Shown here in pieces: positions 1 to 5,481 of a stretch of DNA of 5,481 bases. Where the stretch lies: the NCBI GenBank assembly GCA_031271065.1, contig JAISWP010000015.1:1-5481 (forward strand), in the 5' to 3' direction. The translations under genes and the position numbers were made by a program. Numbering within the stretch: position 1 is the stretch's first letter; each line of letters opens with the position of its first letter. The stretch is from Synergistaceae bacterium (GTDB lineage: Bacteria; Synergistota; Synergistia; Synergistales; Synergistaceae). The notes beneath the pieces are model-generated. The model saw nothing but the letters and a program-made list of their open reading frames with translations, was not told the origin of the DNA and searched no databases.

Positions 1-1207
1 GGAACGCAAGGGCCCTGCTGTAAAGGCTGTTCTGTATTTCAAACAGAAGCTCTTTGACCCGGCTCGGGGCCAGGGAGCGGGAGACCCGTTCCTTTTCCGC
101 GGTGTCCCTGCGGACTATGACCACGGAATCCGCGCCGTACTCCCTTTCGCCCAGCTCGACACGAAGCGGCACTCCGCGCTGCAGGTGATGGAAAAACCTG
201 TCGCCGGGCCGGTTGTGATATTGACGGTCGACCTTCGCGTAAAGGCCGCCCAGGGCCGAATTTATCTCCCGTTCCAGCGCGGACGCCGCCGGTTCGAGCT
301 TATCGCGCAGCACTTCCTCGTCGCTGGATATCGGCAATATGACTGATTTCACAGGGGCGACGCGAGGAGGCAGCACCAGTCCGTCGTCGTCACTGTGGGT
401 CATCACTATGGCGCCTATGAGACGGGTCGAGACGCCCCAGCTGGTCGTCCAGGCGAAAGTCCGTTCGCCGTTTTTATCCTGGAAGCATATCTCGAACGCA
501 CGCGCGAAATTCTGCCCCAGGAAATGGCTGGTCCCCGCCTGGAGCGCCTTTTTGTCGCTCATCATGGTCTCGCAGGAATACGTGCTTACAGCGCCGGGGA
601 AGCGTTCGTTCTCGGACTTCTCGCCATAAAGCACGGGGAGCGCGAGTTCCTCCTGCATTATCCTGCGGTAGACGTCGAGCATGGTAAAGGTCTCCTCCAG
701 CGCCTCGTCCCGGGACGCGTGAGCCGTATGCCCTTCCTGCCAGAGAAACTCGGAAGTTCGCAGGAATAGCCTCGGGCGCTTTTCCCAGCGCACGACGCTG
801 CACCACTGATTGATGAGTATCGGGAGATCCCGCCACGACTGCACCCACTGGCTGTACATATGTCCTATCACGGTCTCGGACGTAGGGCGTATTACATACG
901 GCTCGTCCAGTTTCGAACCTCCCGCGTGAGTGACGACGGCGCACTCGGGGGCAAAACCCTCGACGTGTTTCGCCTCCCGCTCCATAAAAGAATTCGGTAT
1001 TAGAAGAGGAAAATAAGCGTTGACATGCCCTGTTTCCTTGAAAGCCCTGTCGAACACGGCCTGTATGTTCTCCCATATACCGTATCCGTTCGGCCGGACG
1101 ACCATACATCCCCGCACCGGAGCGTAGTCCGCGAGCTCCGCTGCCCGTATCACATCCAGATACCACTCTGAATAATTCGTGTGCCTCGGAGTTATATTTT
1201 TTGCCAT
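1..1207 (-). CDS. proS: Prolyl-tRNA synthetase, archaeal/eukaryotic-type (3' end outside window)
   Basis: Cytoplasmic class II aminoacyl-tRNA synthetase that charges tRNA-Pro with proline using ATP. The minus-strand frame starts at ATG 1207-1205 and stays open to the left edge, giving 402 residues that begin MAKNITPRHTNYSEWYLDVI. The start is fixed by a GGAGGGG Shine-Dalgarno seven bases upstream. Visible landmarks are: GYGIWENIQ (41-49); the motif-1 region with FPLLIP (66-71); the proline-binding TSE loop (109-111); R140; motif 2 with the RTSEF segment (150-154) and WQEGHTAH (156-163); and motif 3 with GVSTRLIGA (258-266) followed by THSDDDGLVLPPRVAP (270-285). The anticodon-binding domain starts near 286. 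Motif 2 runs into motif 3 with no room for the roughly 180-residue editing insertion of the E. coli-type enzyme, so this is the shorter archaeal/eukaryotic-like class. That class is usually about 480 residues, so roughly 75 are missing only because the window ends. It is transcribed divergently from the Sel1-repeat gene. Identification is very secure. Confidence 0.97.
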   Translation of the reverse strand, partial: MAKNITPRHTNYSEWYLDVIRAAELADYAPVRGCMVVRPNGYGIWENIQAVFDRAFKETGHVNAYFPLLIPNSFMEREAKHVEGFAPECAVVTHAGGSKLDEPYVIRPTSETVIGHMYSQWVQSWRDLPILINQWCSVVRWEKRPRLFLRTSEFLWQEGHTAHASRDEALEETFTMLDVYRRIMQEELALPVLYGEKSENERFPGAVSTYSCETMMSDKKALQAGTSHFLGQNFARAFEICFQDKNGERTFAWTTSWGVSTRLIGAIVMTHSDDDGLVLPPRVAPVKSVILPISSDEEVLRDKLEPAASALEREINSALGGLYAKVDRQYHNRPGDRFFHHLQRGVPLRVELGEREYGADSVVIVRRDTAEKERVSRSLAPSRVKELLFEIQNSLYSRALAF

Positions 1208-1306
1208 CAGAATTCCCCTCCATACCCGATCCTCAAACGCCGATTAGTTTATAATATCACAGGAGAAGCTGCAACTGCGTATGAACAGTGAAGGAGCAAT
1301 CTATCC
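1208..1306. promoter_or_regulatory. Divergent intergenic region with proS and Sel1-gene promoters (tentative)
   Basis: This 99-bp AT-richer gap lies between two genes read outward, so it should contain a promoter for each. On the plus strand a perfect TATAAT sits at 1250-1255, about 50 bases before the Sel1-gene start, but no good -35 hexamer lies 16-18 bases upstream. On the minus strand TTGCAG (1274-1269) and TAAACT (1251-1246) are 17 bases apart and would serve proS, though each is only a partial consensus match. The two candidate -10 boxes overlap, so the two transcripts could compete for polymerase. Ribosome-binding sites are AAGGAG at 1291-1296 for the Sel1 gene and GGAGGGG (minus strand) for proS. 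The presence of promoters is inferred from the divergent layout; the exact boxes are uncertain. Confidence 0.45.
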
Positions 1307-3208
1307 ATGCCAAAAACTATAAAGGCTGCTTTTTTGACTGCGGCGGCCGCGATACTGCTGACAGGCACCCCCGAATATTCCGCCGCGGGCGAGCCCTACG
1401 ACCCCGCGAACACGATGAGCGCGCTGAATATGGCGATCGTGTCGGTCCACAGGATCATCTCCGCAGAGGACAGAATAGTGCTGGACGCGGAATACAAAAA
1501 TATAATAAACAACCTGAAATTCGGGAACATCGAGGACGATCCCGAACTCAGGGAGCTTTACAAGGAACTCATGGACGTGATCGGCGGTAAGGCATTGCGG
1601 CGCGGTGAGTACGAACGGTTCATCGGCAGATACGATTCCCGCGAGAAAAACAGGTTCGCCGGTATGCTGGTCTCCGCCCGCGGTTCCTTCGCCAACCCCT
1701 GGAGTTTCATCGGCGGGCTTCTCGCGGGAGGGGTGACCTCGTACTTCGCGGCCGGTTCGGCGGACGGCGTGAGAGAGGAACTCGAGGACGAACTGCGGAA
1801 GCTGGAGCGTCAGAACATCGAGGAATGCGCCGGGCTCCAGAAACGTCTTCTCGATTCGTCCTGGACCCTGCTCCGACGCTACAGCCTTCCGGACGAATAC
1901 CGCCTGACGCAGAGTGACCTGGACGACCTCGGCAGGGCTGTAAGCGAGCCGGACAGATCGAAGAGCGTACGCATGTTCCGGGCTCTGGAACCTCACTTTG
2001 AAGTATACGCGCCCTTCTGGTATTACTACGGGTCCGCCGCGCAGGAATCGAAAGACGCGAACCTTGCCCGCAGGTGTTTCGACCAGTTCGAGAAAGTATG
2101 GAGGCCGGTGCTCCGTCAGGACCCATTCAGGGCCGAAGCTGCCAAATACAGGGCCGCTGCCCTCTCGGACGCCGGAGCGCCGGCGAGTCAGATAATCGCC
2201 CAGCTGAACGTCGTCATGGAAAACACACCGCGGGAAAACTGGATGAACAATCTCTACGCCGGGGTCATGTACTACTCGGCTGGAGAACGTGAAAAGGGCA
2301 TGGAATGCGTCTCGCTCAACCTTGATTTCGACGTGGAACGGGAGATAAGCGAGACTGTGCTGCGCAGCATGGAGGAGGGCACGCTGGACCCCGGCACGTT
2401 CGCCGACGACGTACAGCCGACGCTCATCGCGCCCCTCAGGGGAGCGGCCGCCGCGCCGGGAGTGACGCCTGAGGCGGCGGAACGGGGACTTATCGCATGG
2501 TTCAGGGACGACAAGGTCACGGCGGCCCGGCTGCTGTCCTCCGCCATATCCGGCGGCGCATCTCGCGACCCTGTTCCGTATCACGCTGTCCTCAACATGA
2601 TGGAAACGGCCGAGGACGTGCGCTCATTTTTTCAGGATCCTCCGAACGCCGCGCGGCTCCGCGGTGAACGGGACGCTCTCGCCGCCTCGGCCCCCAAAAT
2701 AGCCTACGAGGCTCTTCTGCCGATAGTCGAGAGGTACGCCGCCTCCGGCAGCACTCAGGCCGGCATCTTCCTGGGCGACATGTATCTCAAAGGGCTGGGC
2801 GTATCCAAGGACGTATCAGAAGCCGCAAGACTGTTCTCGAAGCCGGCCGAAACGGGAGCGGCTTACGCGCAGGCCGCATTGGGAGAGATATACTCGGCGG
2901 AGGCCGGAGTGAAGGACGAGGCTAAAGCGGCCGGATATTACAGAGCGGCCGCAGATCAGGGGCTCGCGCTGGCCCAGGTGAGGCTTGGAGATATGTACAG
3001 GGACGGAAGCGGGGTGGAGAGAAACCTCGAGGACGCGTATATGTGGTATTATCTCGCGTCTTTGAACAAAGACCCCTCCGCCCAGAGCCGGCTCGACGAC
3101 CTGGACGGCAGAGGGCTGTTCAAGGGCAGGGAGGTCTCAGGCGCCACGGCCCGCAGAGCAAAGGAACGGGCGCGGAAAATATACGAGGCGGCGCAGGAGC
3201 ATAAATAA
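1307..3208 (+). CDS. Exported Sel1-repeat protein with uncharacterised N-terminal region
   Basis: A 633-residue protein of unknown specific function. ATG 1307 is preceded by AAGGAG ten bases upstream. Residues 1-28 look like a Sec signal peptide: basic K3 and K6, a hydrophobic AAFLTAAAAILL core, and a likely cut after SAA (25-27) or one residue later. Residues 133-150 (SFIGGLLAGGVTSYFAAG) form a second hydrophobic, glycine-rich stretch that could touch or cross the membrane. A charged helical segment (153-185) follows and may form a coiled coil. Residues about 186-350 are rich in W, Y and paired helices (W186, W238, W265, W312) and look like TPR-type solenoid sequence that I cannot assign to a family. 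The C-terminus has three Sel1-like repeats at about 483-518, 519-553 and 554-590. Each carries the LG(D/E)xY core (L489, L525, L560), spaced 36 and 35 residues apart. Sel1/TPR arrays are generally protein-binding scaffolds, so a cell-envelope scaffold or assembly role is an inference. It appears monocistronic. Confidence 0.88.
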   Translation: MPKTIKAAFLTAAAAILLTGTPEYSAAGEPYDPANTMSALNMAIVSVHRIISAEDRIVLDAEYKNIINNLKFGNIEDDPELRELYKELMDVIGGKALRRGEYERFIGRYDSREKNRFAGMLVSARGSFANPWSFIGGLLAGGVTSYFAAGSADGVREELEDELRKLERQNIEECAGLQKRLLDSSWTLLRRYSLPDEYRLTQSDLDDLGRAVSEPDRSKSVRMFRALEPHFEVYAPFWYYYGSAAQESKDANLARRCFDQFEKVWRPVLRQDPFRAEAAKYRAAALSDAGAPASQIIAQLNVVMENTPRENWMNNLYAGVMYYSAGEREKGMECVSLNLDFDVEREISETVLRSMEEGTLDPGTFADDVQPTLIAPLRGAAAAPGVTPEAAERGLIAWFRDDKVTAARLLSSAISGGASRDPVPYHAVLNMMETAEDVRSFFQDPPNAARLRGERDALAASAPKIAYEALLPIVERYAASGSTQAGIFLGDMYLKGLGVSKDVSEAARLFSKPAETGAAYAQAALGEIYSAEAGVKDEAKAAGYYRAAADQGLALAQVRLGDMYRDGSGVERNLEDAYMWYYLASLNKDPSAQSRLDDLDGRGLFKGREVSGATARRAKERARKIYEAAQEHK

Positions 3209-3249
3209 CTGACGGGCGATCGGATAATATGCGGCCTCATGCTTCGCCG

Positions 3250-3273
3250 GTCCGGCTGTTTTAAAGGCCGGAC
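3250..3273. repeat. GC-rich inverted repeat downstream of the Sel1 gene
   Basis: GTCCGGC at 3250-3256 is complementary to GCCGGAC at 3267-3273. An extra T-G wobble pair closes the stem on an eight-base loop. No T-run follows directly, so it is not a classical intrinsic terminator. It may protect the 3' end of the Sel1 transcript or act together with the next hairpin. Confidence 0.5.
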
Positions 3274-3275
3274 AT

Positions 3276-3308
3276 GGGGCCGGCGATTGAAATATCCGCC
3301 CTGTTTTT
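3276..3308 (+). terminator. Probable intrinsic terminator of the Sel1-repeat gene
   Basis: GGGGC (3276-3280) can pair with GCCCT (3298-3302), with one G-T wobble. After a single bulged C at 3281, GG (3282-3283) pairs with CC (3296-3297), leaving a 12-base loop. The run TTTTT follows at 3304-3308, two bases after the stem. The position, 67 bases past the stop codon and before the next promoter, fits the end of the Sel1 transcript. The bulge and short T-run make it a moderate rather than strong terminator. Confidence 0.5.
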
Positions 3309-3364
3309 CGCGGACGACGCCCCGATCCCCGCCCGTTCAGCCGCAATAACGCTGCATTGATTAC

Positions 3365-3393
3365 TTGACAAGCTTCTTTCTGGTGGGGATAAT
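3365..3393 (+). promoter_or_regulatory. Near-consensus sigma-70-type promoter for the DUF3798 genes
   Basis: A perfect TTGACA -35 box (3365-3370) is followed after exactly 17 bases by GATAAT (3388-3393), five of six matches to the -10 consensus. The predicted transcription start is near 3400, so the first DUF3798 gene would carry an untranslated leader of about 220 bases. This is the best-matching promoter in the window. It is consistent with high expression of a secreted binding protein held in check by the hairpin just downstream. Confidence 0.8.
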
Positions 3394-3438
3394 TTCAAGC
3401 AGTTTAGACATATCAATATTCAGTATTATCGTACATGA

Positions 3439-3481
3439 ATCAAGGCAAAGTGAGAACTGAGCCTTGATAAGTTTGTTTTTT
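3439..3481 (+). terminator. Attenuator-like hairpin with T-run in the DUF3798 leader
   Basis: ATCAAGGC (3439-3446) is perfectly complementary to GCCTTGAT (3461-3468). Inside this 8-bp stem, a symmetric AA/GA internal loop leads to a 3-bp AGT/ACT stem closed by a GAGA tetraloop of the GNRA type (3452-3455). Three bases after the stem come TTT-G-TTTTTT (3472-3481). This is the shape of a rho-independent terminator. It lies about 40 bases after the predicted start of transcription and about 140 bases before the coding region, so it would release a short RNA of about 80 bases unless bypassed. It could be an attenuator, the 3' end of a small RNA, or a terminator for read-through from upstream. The position right after a strong promoter favours the first two. 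Confidence 0.7.
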
Positions 3482-3604
3482 CAATACTGTTCCTGGTACC
3501 GAGTCATATCACGGACTGACCGAAAGGGGGCGGATCGCACTCAGGACTCATCAGAAGCCCGCAGCTGGAGTTTCGTTCCCGTCAAAGCGGTTTCAGATCA
3601 TGTT

Positions 3605-3610
3605 AGGAGG
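3605..3610 (+). promoter_or_regulatory. Ribosome-binding site that fixes the first DUF3798 start
   Basis: A perfect AGGAGG ends nine bases before ATG 3620. It decides the start in favour of 3620 over the in-frame TTG at 3464. The same AGGAGG plus nine-base spacing is seen before the second copy (4910-4915, ATG 4925). Confidence 0.9.
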
Positions 3611-3619
3611 GATTTTCGT

Positions 3620-4831
3620 ATGTGCAGTTGTAAATCGACGAAGCGCGCACTCTTTTTCGTCCTCTTTTCAGCTTTGGTTCTTTCCATCGCCGGCGCGGCC
3701 TCAGCCGCGGAGCCGGAGTTCCACATCGGCGTGGCGACCCTGACCGTGTCCCAGGCCGAGGACACGTATCGAGGCGCCGAACACCTCATAAAGCTCTACG
3801 GAAACGCCTCCGAGGGCGGAATGATAAGGCACGTCACGATGCCCGACAGCTTTATGGCGGAAATGGAGACCACGATCACCCAGATAGTCGGGTTATCCGA
3901 CGACCCTAAAGTCAAGGTTATAGTCGTGGACGACGCCATTCCCGGAACTACCGAGGCTTTCAGGCGCGTCAAAGAGAAACGCCCCGACATCATCTGCCTC
4001 GCGGGTGAACCTCAGGAAGATCCAGGCGTTATCGGAGCGGTGGCGGATATGGCAATTTATGTTGACAACATCGCGCGCGGCTACCTGATCATCCACACGG
4101 CCAAAGAGCTCGGGGCGAAAAAATTCGTCCACATCTCCTTCCCTCGCCACATGGGCTATGAACTGCTCGCCCGCAGAAGAGCCATCATGGAACAGGCATG
4201 CAGGGACCTGGGAATGGAGTTCATATTCGAGACAGCGCCGGACCCGACCAGCGACGTGGGGCTGCCTGGAGCGCAGCAGTTCATCTTGGAACAGGTGCCC
4301 AACTGGGTGGAAAAGTACGGCAAGGACACCGCTTTCTTTGCCACCAACGACGGTCAGACCGAACCTCTTCTCGTCCAGGTGGCAAAATACGGCGCTGTTT
4401 TTGTCGAGCCCGACCTCCCGTCTCCCCTGATGGGCTACCCGGCGGCCTTCGGGGTGGATCTCAAGGATGAAGCAGGAGACTGGCCCGCTATTTTGAAGAA
4501 GGTCGAAGAATCTGTAACAGCCGCCGGCGGCAGCGGACGCATGGGCACATGGGCGTATTCCTACGGCTGGAGCACAACATGCGCCCTCGCGGAATACGGT
4601 AAAAATATAGTCGAAGGCAGCGCCAAACTCGGCAGCCTGGACGACCTATGGAAGGCCTACGACAAATTCACGCCTGGAGCGAACTGGAACGGAAGCGTTT
4701 ACAAGGACACCAGCACCGGGGCAACGATGCGCAACCTGGTACTGGTCTACCAGGATACCTATATATTCGGAAAGGGCTATATGGGAGCGACCAAGCTGGA
4801 GGTTCCGCAGAAATACATGGAAATAAAATAA
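3620..4831 (+). CDS. Secreted DUF3798-family, periplasmic-binding-protein-like protein (copy 1)
   Basis: A 403-residue protein recognised as DUF3798, a functionally uncharacterised bacterial family related to type 1 periplasmic binding proteins. The ligand is unknown. Residues 1-29 form a Sec signal peptide: K5, K8 and R9, a hydrophobic core at 10-26, and the cleavage motif ASA at 27-29. The mature chain begins AEPEFHIGVATLTVSQAED, an opening beta strand typical of this fold. Other conspicuous segments are PDSFMAEMETTITQIVGL (75-92), KVIVVDDAIPGTTEAFRRVK (99-118), RPDIICLAGEPQEDP (121-135), KKFVHISFPRHMGYE (167-181) and AFFATNDGQTEPL (238-250). These alternate strand and helix like a two-lobed binding protein. 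Cysteines at 2 and 4 precede the hydrophobic core and do not form a lipobox, so it should be soluble in the periplasm. It is followed after 93 bp by a paralogue, probably in the same transcription unit, and is controlled by the promoter and leader at 3365-3619. A role as the solute-binding part of an ABC-type importer is inference; no permease or ATPase is in view. Confidence 0.92.
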   Translation: MCSCKSTKRALFFVLFSALVLSIAGAASAAEPEFHIGVATLTVSQAEDTYRGAEHLIKLYGNASEGGMIRHVTMPDSFMAEMETTITQIVGLSDDPKVKVIVVDDAIPGTTEAFRRVKEKRPDIICLAGEPQEDPGVIGAVADMAIYVDNIARGYLIIHTAKELGAKKFVHISFPRHMGYELLARRRAIMEQACRDLGMEFIFETAPDPTSDVGLPGAQQFILEQVPNWVEKYGKDTAFFATNDGQTEPLLVQVAKYGAVFVEPDLPSPLMGYPAAFGVDLKDEAGDWPAILKKVEESVTAAGGSGRMGTWAYSYGWSTTCALAEYGKNIVEGSAKLGSLDDLWKAYDKFTPGANWNGSVYKDTSTGATMRNLVLVYQDTYIFGKGYMGATKLEVPQKYMEIK

Positions 4832-4859
4832 GCATGCTGTCTCATACTTCGGGCTGATG

Positions 4860-4902
4860 AAAAGATATAATCAGCGCGGGGATTCACTAAATAATATCTT
4901 TT
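4860..4902 (+). repeat. AT-rich inverted repeat between the two DUF3798 genes
   Basis: AAAAGATAT (4860-4868) is perfectly complementary to ATATCTTTT (4894-4902). Directly inside the 5' arm, AATC (4869-4872) can pair with GATT (4881-4884) around an eight-base AGCGCGGG loop, leaving nine unpaired bases on the 3' side. The 3' arm ends in four Ts, so it could act as a weak terminator or an RNA-processing/stability element that sets different levels of the two genes. A TATAAT at 4866-4871 overlaps the 5' arm and could be a -10 box for the second gene, but no matching -35 element is visible. Confidence 0.55.
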
Positions 4903-4924
4903 AATGTATAGGAGGAGTAATTGT

Positions 4925-5481
4925 ATGAGAGGGAAAATATTCATTCTGACCGTGCTGGCTTTCGCTGCGGCTGCGCTTTTCGGAACTGCCGCGGCAGCTG
5001 CGGACGCTCCGTTCCATATCGGCATCGTGACCGGGACCGTCTCCCAGGGTGAGGACGAATTACGTGGAGCCGAGGAAATGATAAAGCTCTACGGCGACGC
5101 CTCGAGCGGAGGCATGGTCCGTCACGTCACATATCCGGACAGCTTCATGGCCGAGATGGAGACGACGATAGCCCAGATCGCCGGCATGGCTGACGACCCG
5201 CTGCTTAAAGTCATTGTCGTAAATCAGGGGGTTCCTGGAACTACGGAGGGAATCCGCAGGGCCAAGGAAAAGCGTCCCGACATCATCTGCCTCGTTGGAG
5301 AGGCCCACGAGGATCCGAACGTGATAGGTTCAGTCGCGGACATGGTTATACAGGCGGACTTTATCTCGCGCGGTTACCTGATACCCCATTCGGCGAAAGA
5401 GCTCGGCGCCAAGACGTTTGTGCACATTTCCTTCCCCCGTCACATGAGTTATGAATCGCTCGGACGCCGCAGAATAATAAT
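4925..5481 (+). CDS. Secreted DUF3798-family, periplasmic-binding-protein-like protein (copy 2, 3' end outside window)
   Basis: Paralogue of the preceding gene, open to the right edge for 185 complete codons, starting MRGKIFILTVLAFAAAALFG. ATG 4925 has a perfect AGGAGG at 4910-4915. Residues 1-26 are a signal peptide with R2 and K4, a hydrophobic core and an alanine-rich cleavage region (TAAAAAD, 21-27). The mature part aligns without gaps to copy 1 with about 114 of 159 identities by hand count. Near-invariant stretches are PDSFMAEMETTI (71-82), KEKRPDIICL (114-123), AKELGAK (157-163) and FVHISFPRHM (165-174). Differences concentrate where loops bordering a ligand site might lie, such as VNQGVPGTTEGI (99-110) against VDDAIPGTTEAF in copy 1. 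The family is usually near 400 residues, so a little over half of the protein is missing. Tandem arrangement and shared start architecture point to duplication and either co-transcription or partly separate control. Confidence 0.92.
   Translation, partial: MRGKIFILTVLAFAAAALFGTAAAAADAPFHIGIVTGTVSQGEDELRGAEEMIKLYGDASSGGMVRHVTYPDSFMAEMETTIAQIAGMADDPLLKVIVVNQGVPGTTEGIRRAKEKRPDIICLVGEAHEDPNVIGSVADMVIQADFISRGYLIPHSAKELGAKTFVHISFPRHMSYESLGRRRII

Larger units (their letters stand above)
3209..3619. other. 411-bp non-coding interval: terminator, promoter and long leader
   Basis: No convincing gene lies here. In order it holds a GC-rich inverted repeat (3250-3273), a candidate terminator for the Sel1 gene (3276-3308), a promoter (3365-3393), a leader of about 220 bases that includes an attenuator-like hairpin (3439-3481), and the ribosome-binding site of the first DUF3798 gene. 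The downstream frame can be read open from a TTG at 3464. Those 52 codons, however, lack a Shine-Dalgarno, overlap the hairpin and T-run, and would bury the signal peptide, so they are treated as untranslated. Bases 3482-3604 between the hairpin and the ribosome-binding site contain only short potential pairings (for example CC-GAAA-GG at 3520-3527). I do not recognise any known riboswitch class there. Confidence 0.7.

Noticed and set aside
474..1223. Minus-strand open frame of 249 codons overlapping proS in another frame
   Set aside because: The proS frame carries all synthetase motifs across the same bases; the alternative is an arginine- and glycine-rich shadow typical of GC-rich genes.
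1281..1322. 13-codon frame (ATG 1281 to TAA 1322) overlapping the Sel1 gene start
   Set aside because: The nearest AGGAG is 15 bases away, too far for a good start, and the peptide shows no leader-like composition.
1301..2584. Long minus-strand open frame of 427 codons antisense to the Sel1-repeat gene
   Set aside because: Its protein is low in plausible domains and rich in R, G and V, has no good ribosome-binding site, and mirrors the codon bias of the strong plus-strand gene, which has a signal peptide and recognisable repeats.
3548..3562. Hammerhead-ribozyme-like CTGATGAGTCC on the minus strand
   Set aside because: The CUGAUGA core is present, but the required stem II partner followed by GAAA and a stem III cleavage site are missing, so the resemblance is partial and probably chance.
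3482..3604. Possible riboswitch aptamer in the second half of the leader
   Set aside because: I compared it by eye with signatures of common classes such as SAM-I, TPP, lysine, glycine, cobalamin and fluoride and found no match; only short pairings are visible. A covariance-model search would be decisive.
3464..3619. 52-codon upstream extension of the first DUF3798 gene from TTG 3464
   Set aside because: No ribosome-binding site precedes it, it begins inside the hairpin, and it would place a non-hydrophobic segment before a clear signal peptide that has its own perfect AGGAGG.

Overview
The window looks like part of a bacterial chromosome of fairly high GC content. The best taxonomic guess is a member of the Synergistota (Synergistaceae-like). 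This rests on an archaeal/eukaryotic-type prolyl-tRNA synthetase next to tandem secreted DUF3798 proteins and a Sel1-repeat protein. It is an inference from family distribution as I remember it, not a database result.

Layout. Bases 1-1207 (minus strand) hold most of proS, which runs off the left edge. A 99-bp divergent intergenic region (1208-1306) separates it from a plus-strand gene (1307-3208) for an exported 633-residue protein. That protein has a large unassigned N-terminal region and three C-terminal Sel1-like repeats. A 411-bp non-coding interval (3209-3619) follows. It contains a likely terminator for the Sel1 gene, a near-consensus sigma-70-type promoter (3365-3393), and a long 5' leader with an intrinsic-terminator-like hairpin plus T-run (3439-3481). 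Next come two tandem plus-strand genes for secreted DUF3798-family proteins, which are periplasmic-binding-protein-like. The first is complete (3620-4831). The second (4925 onward) is cut by the right edge. Between them lie 93 bp with an AT-rich inverted repeat and a strong ribosome-binding site.

Function. proS is housekeeping. The two DUF3798 proteins share about 72% identity over the 159 aligned mature residues I compared by eye. They are probably a duplicated pair of extracytoplasmic binding proteins with related ligands. Any transporter partner would lie beyond the right edge. The most interesting signal is the apparent attenuator between a strong promoter and the first DUF3798 gene. It suggests that expression of the binding proteins is controlled by premature termination, or that a short RNA is made from the leader. 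I saw no CRISPR array, tRNA, rRNA, insertion sequence or phage-like gene.
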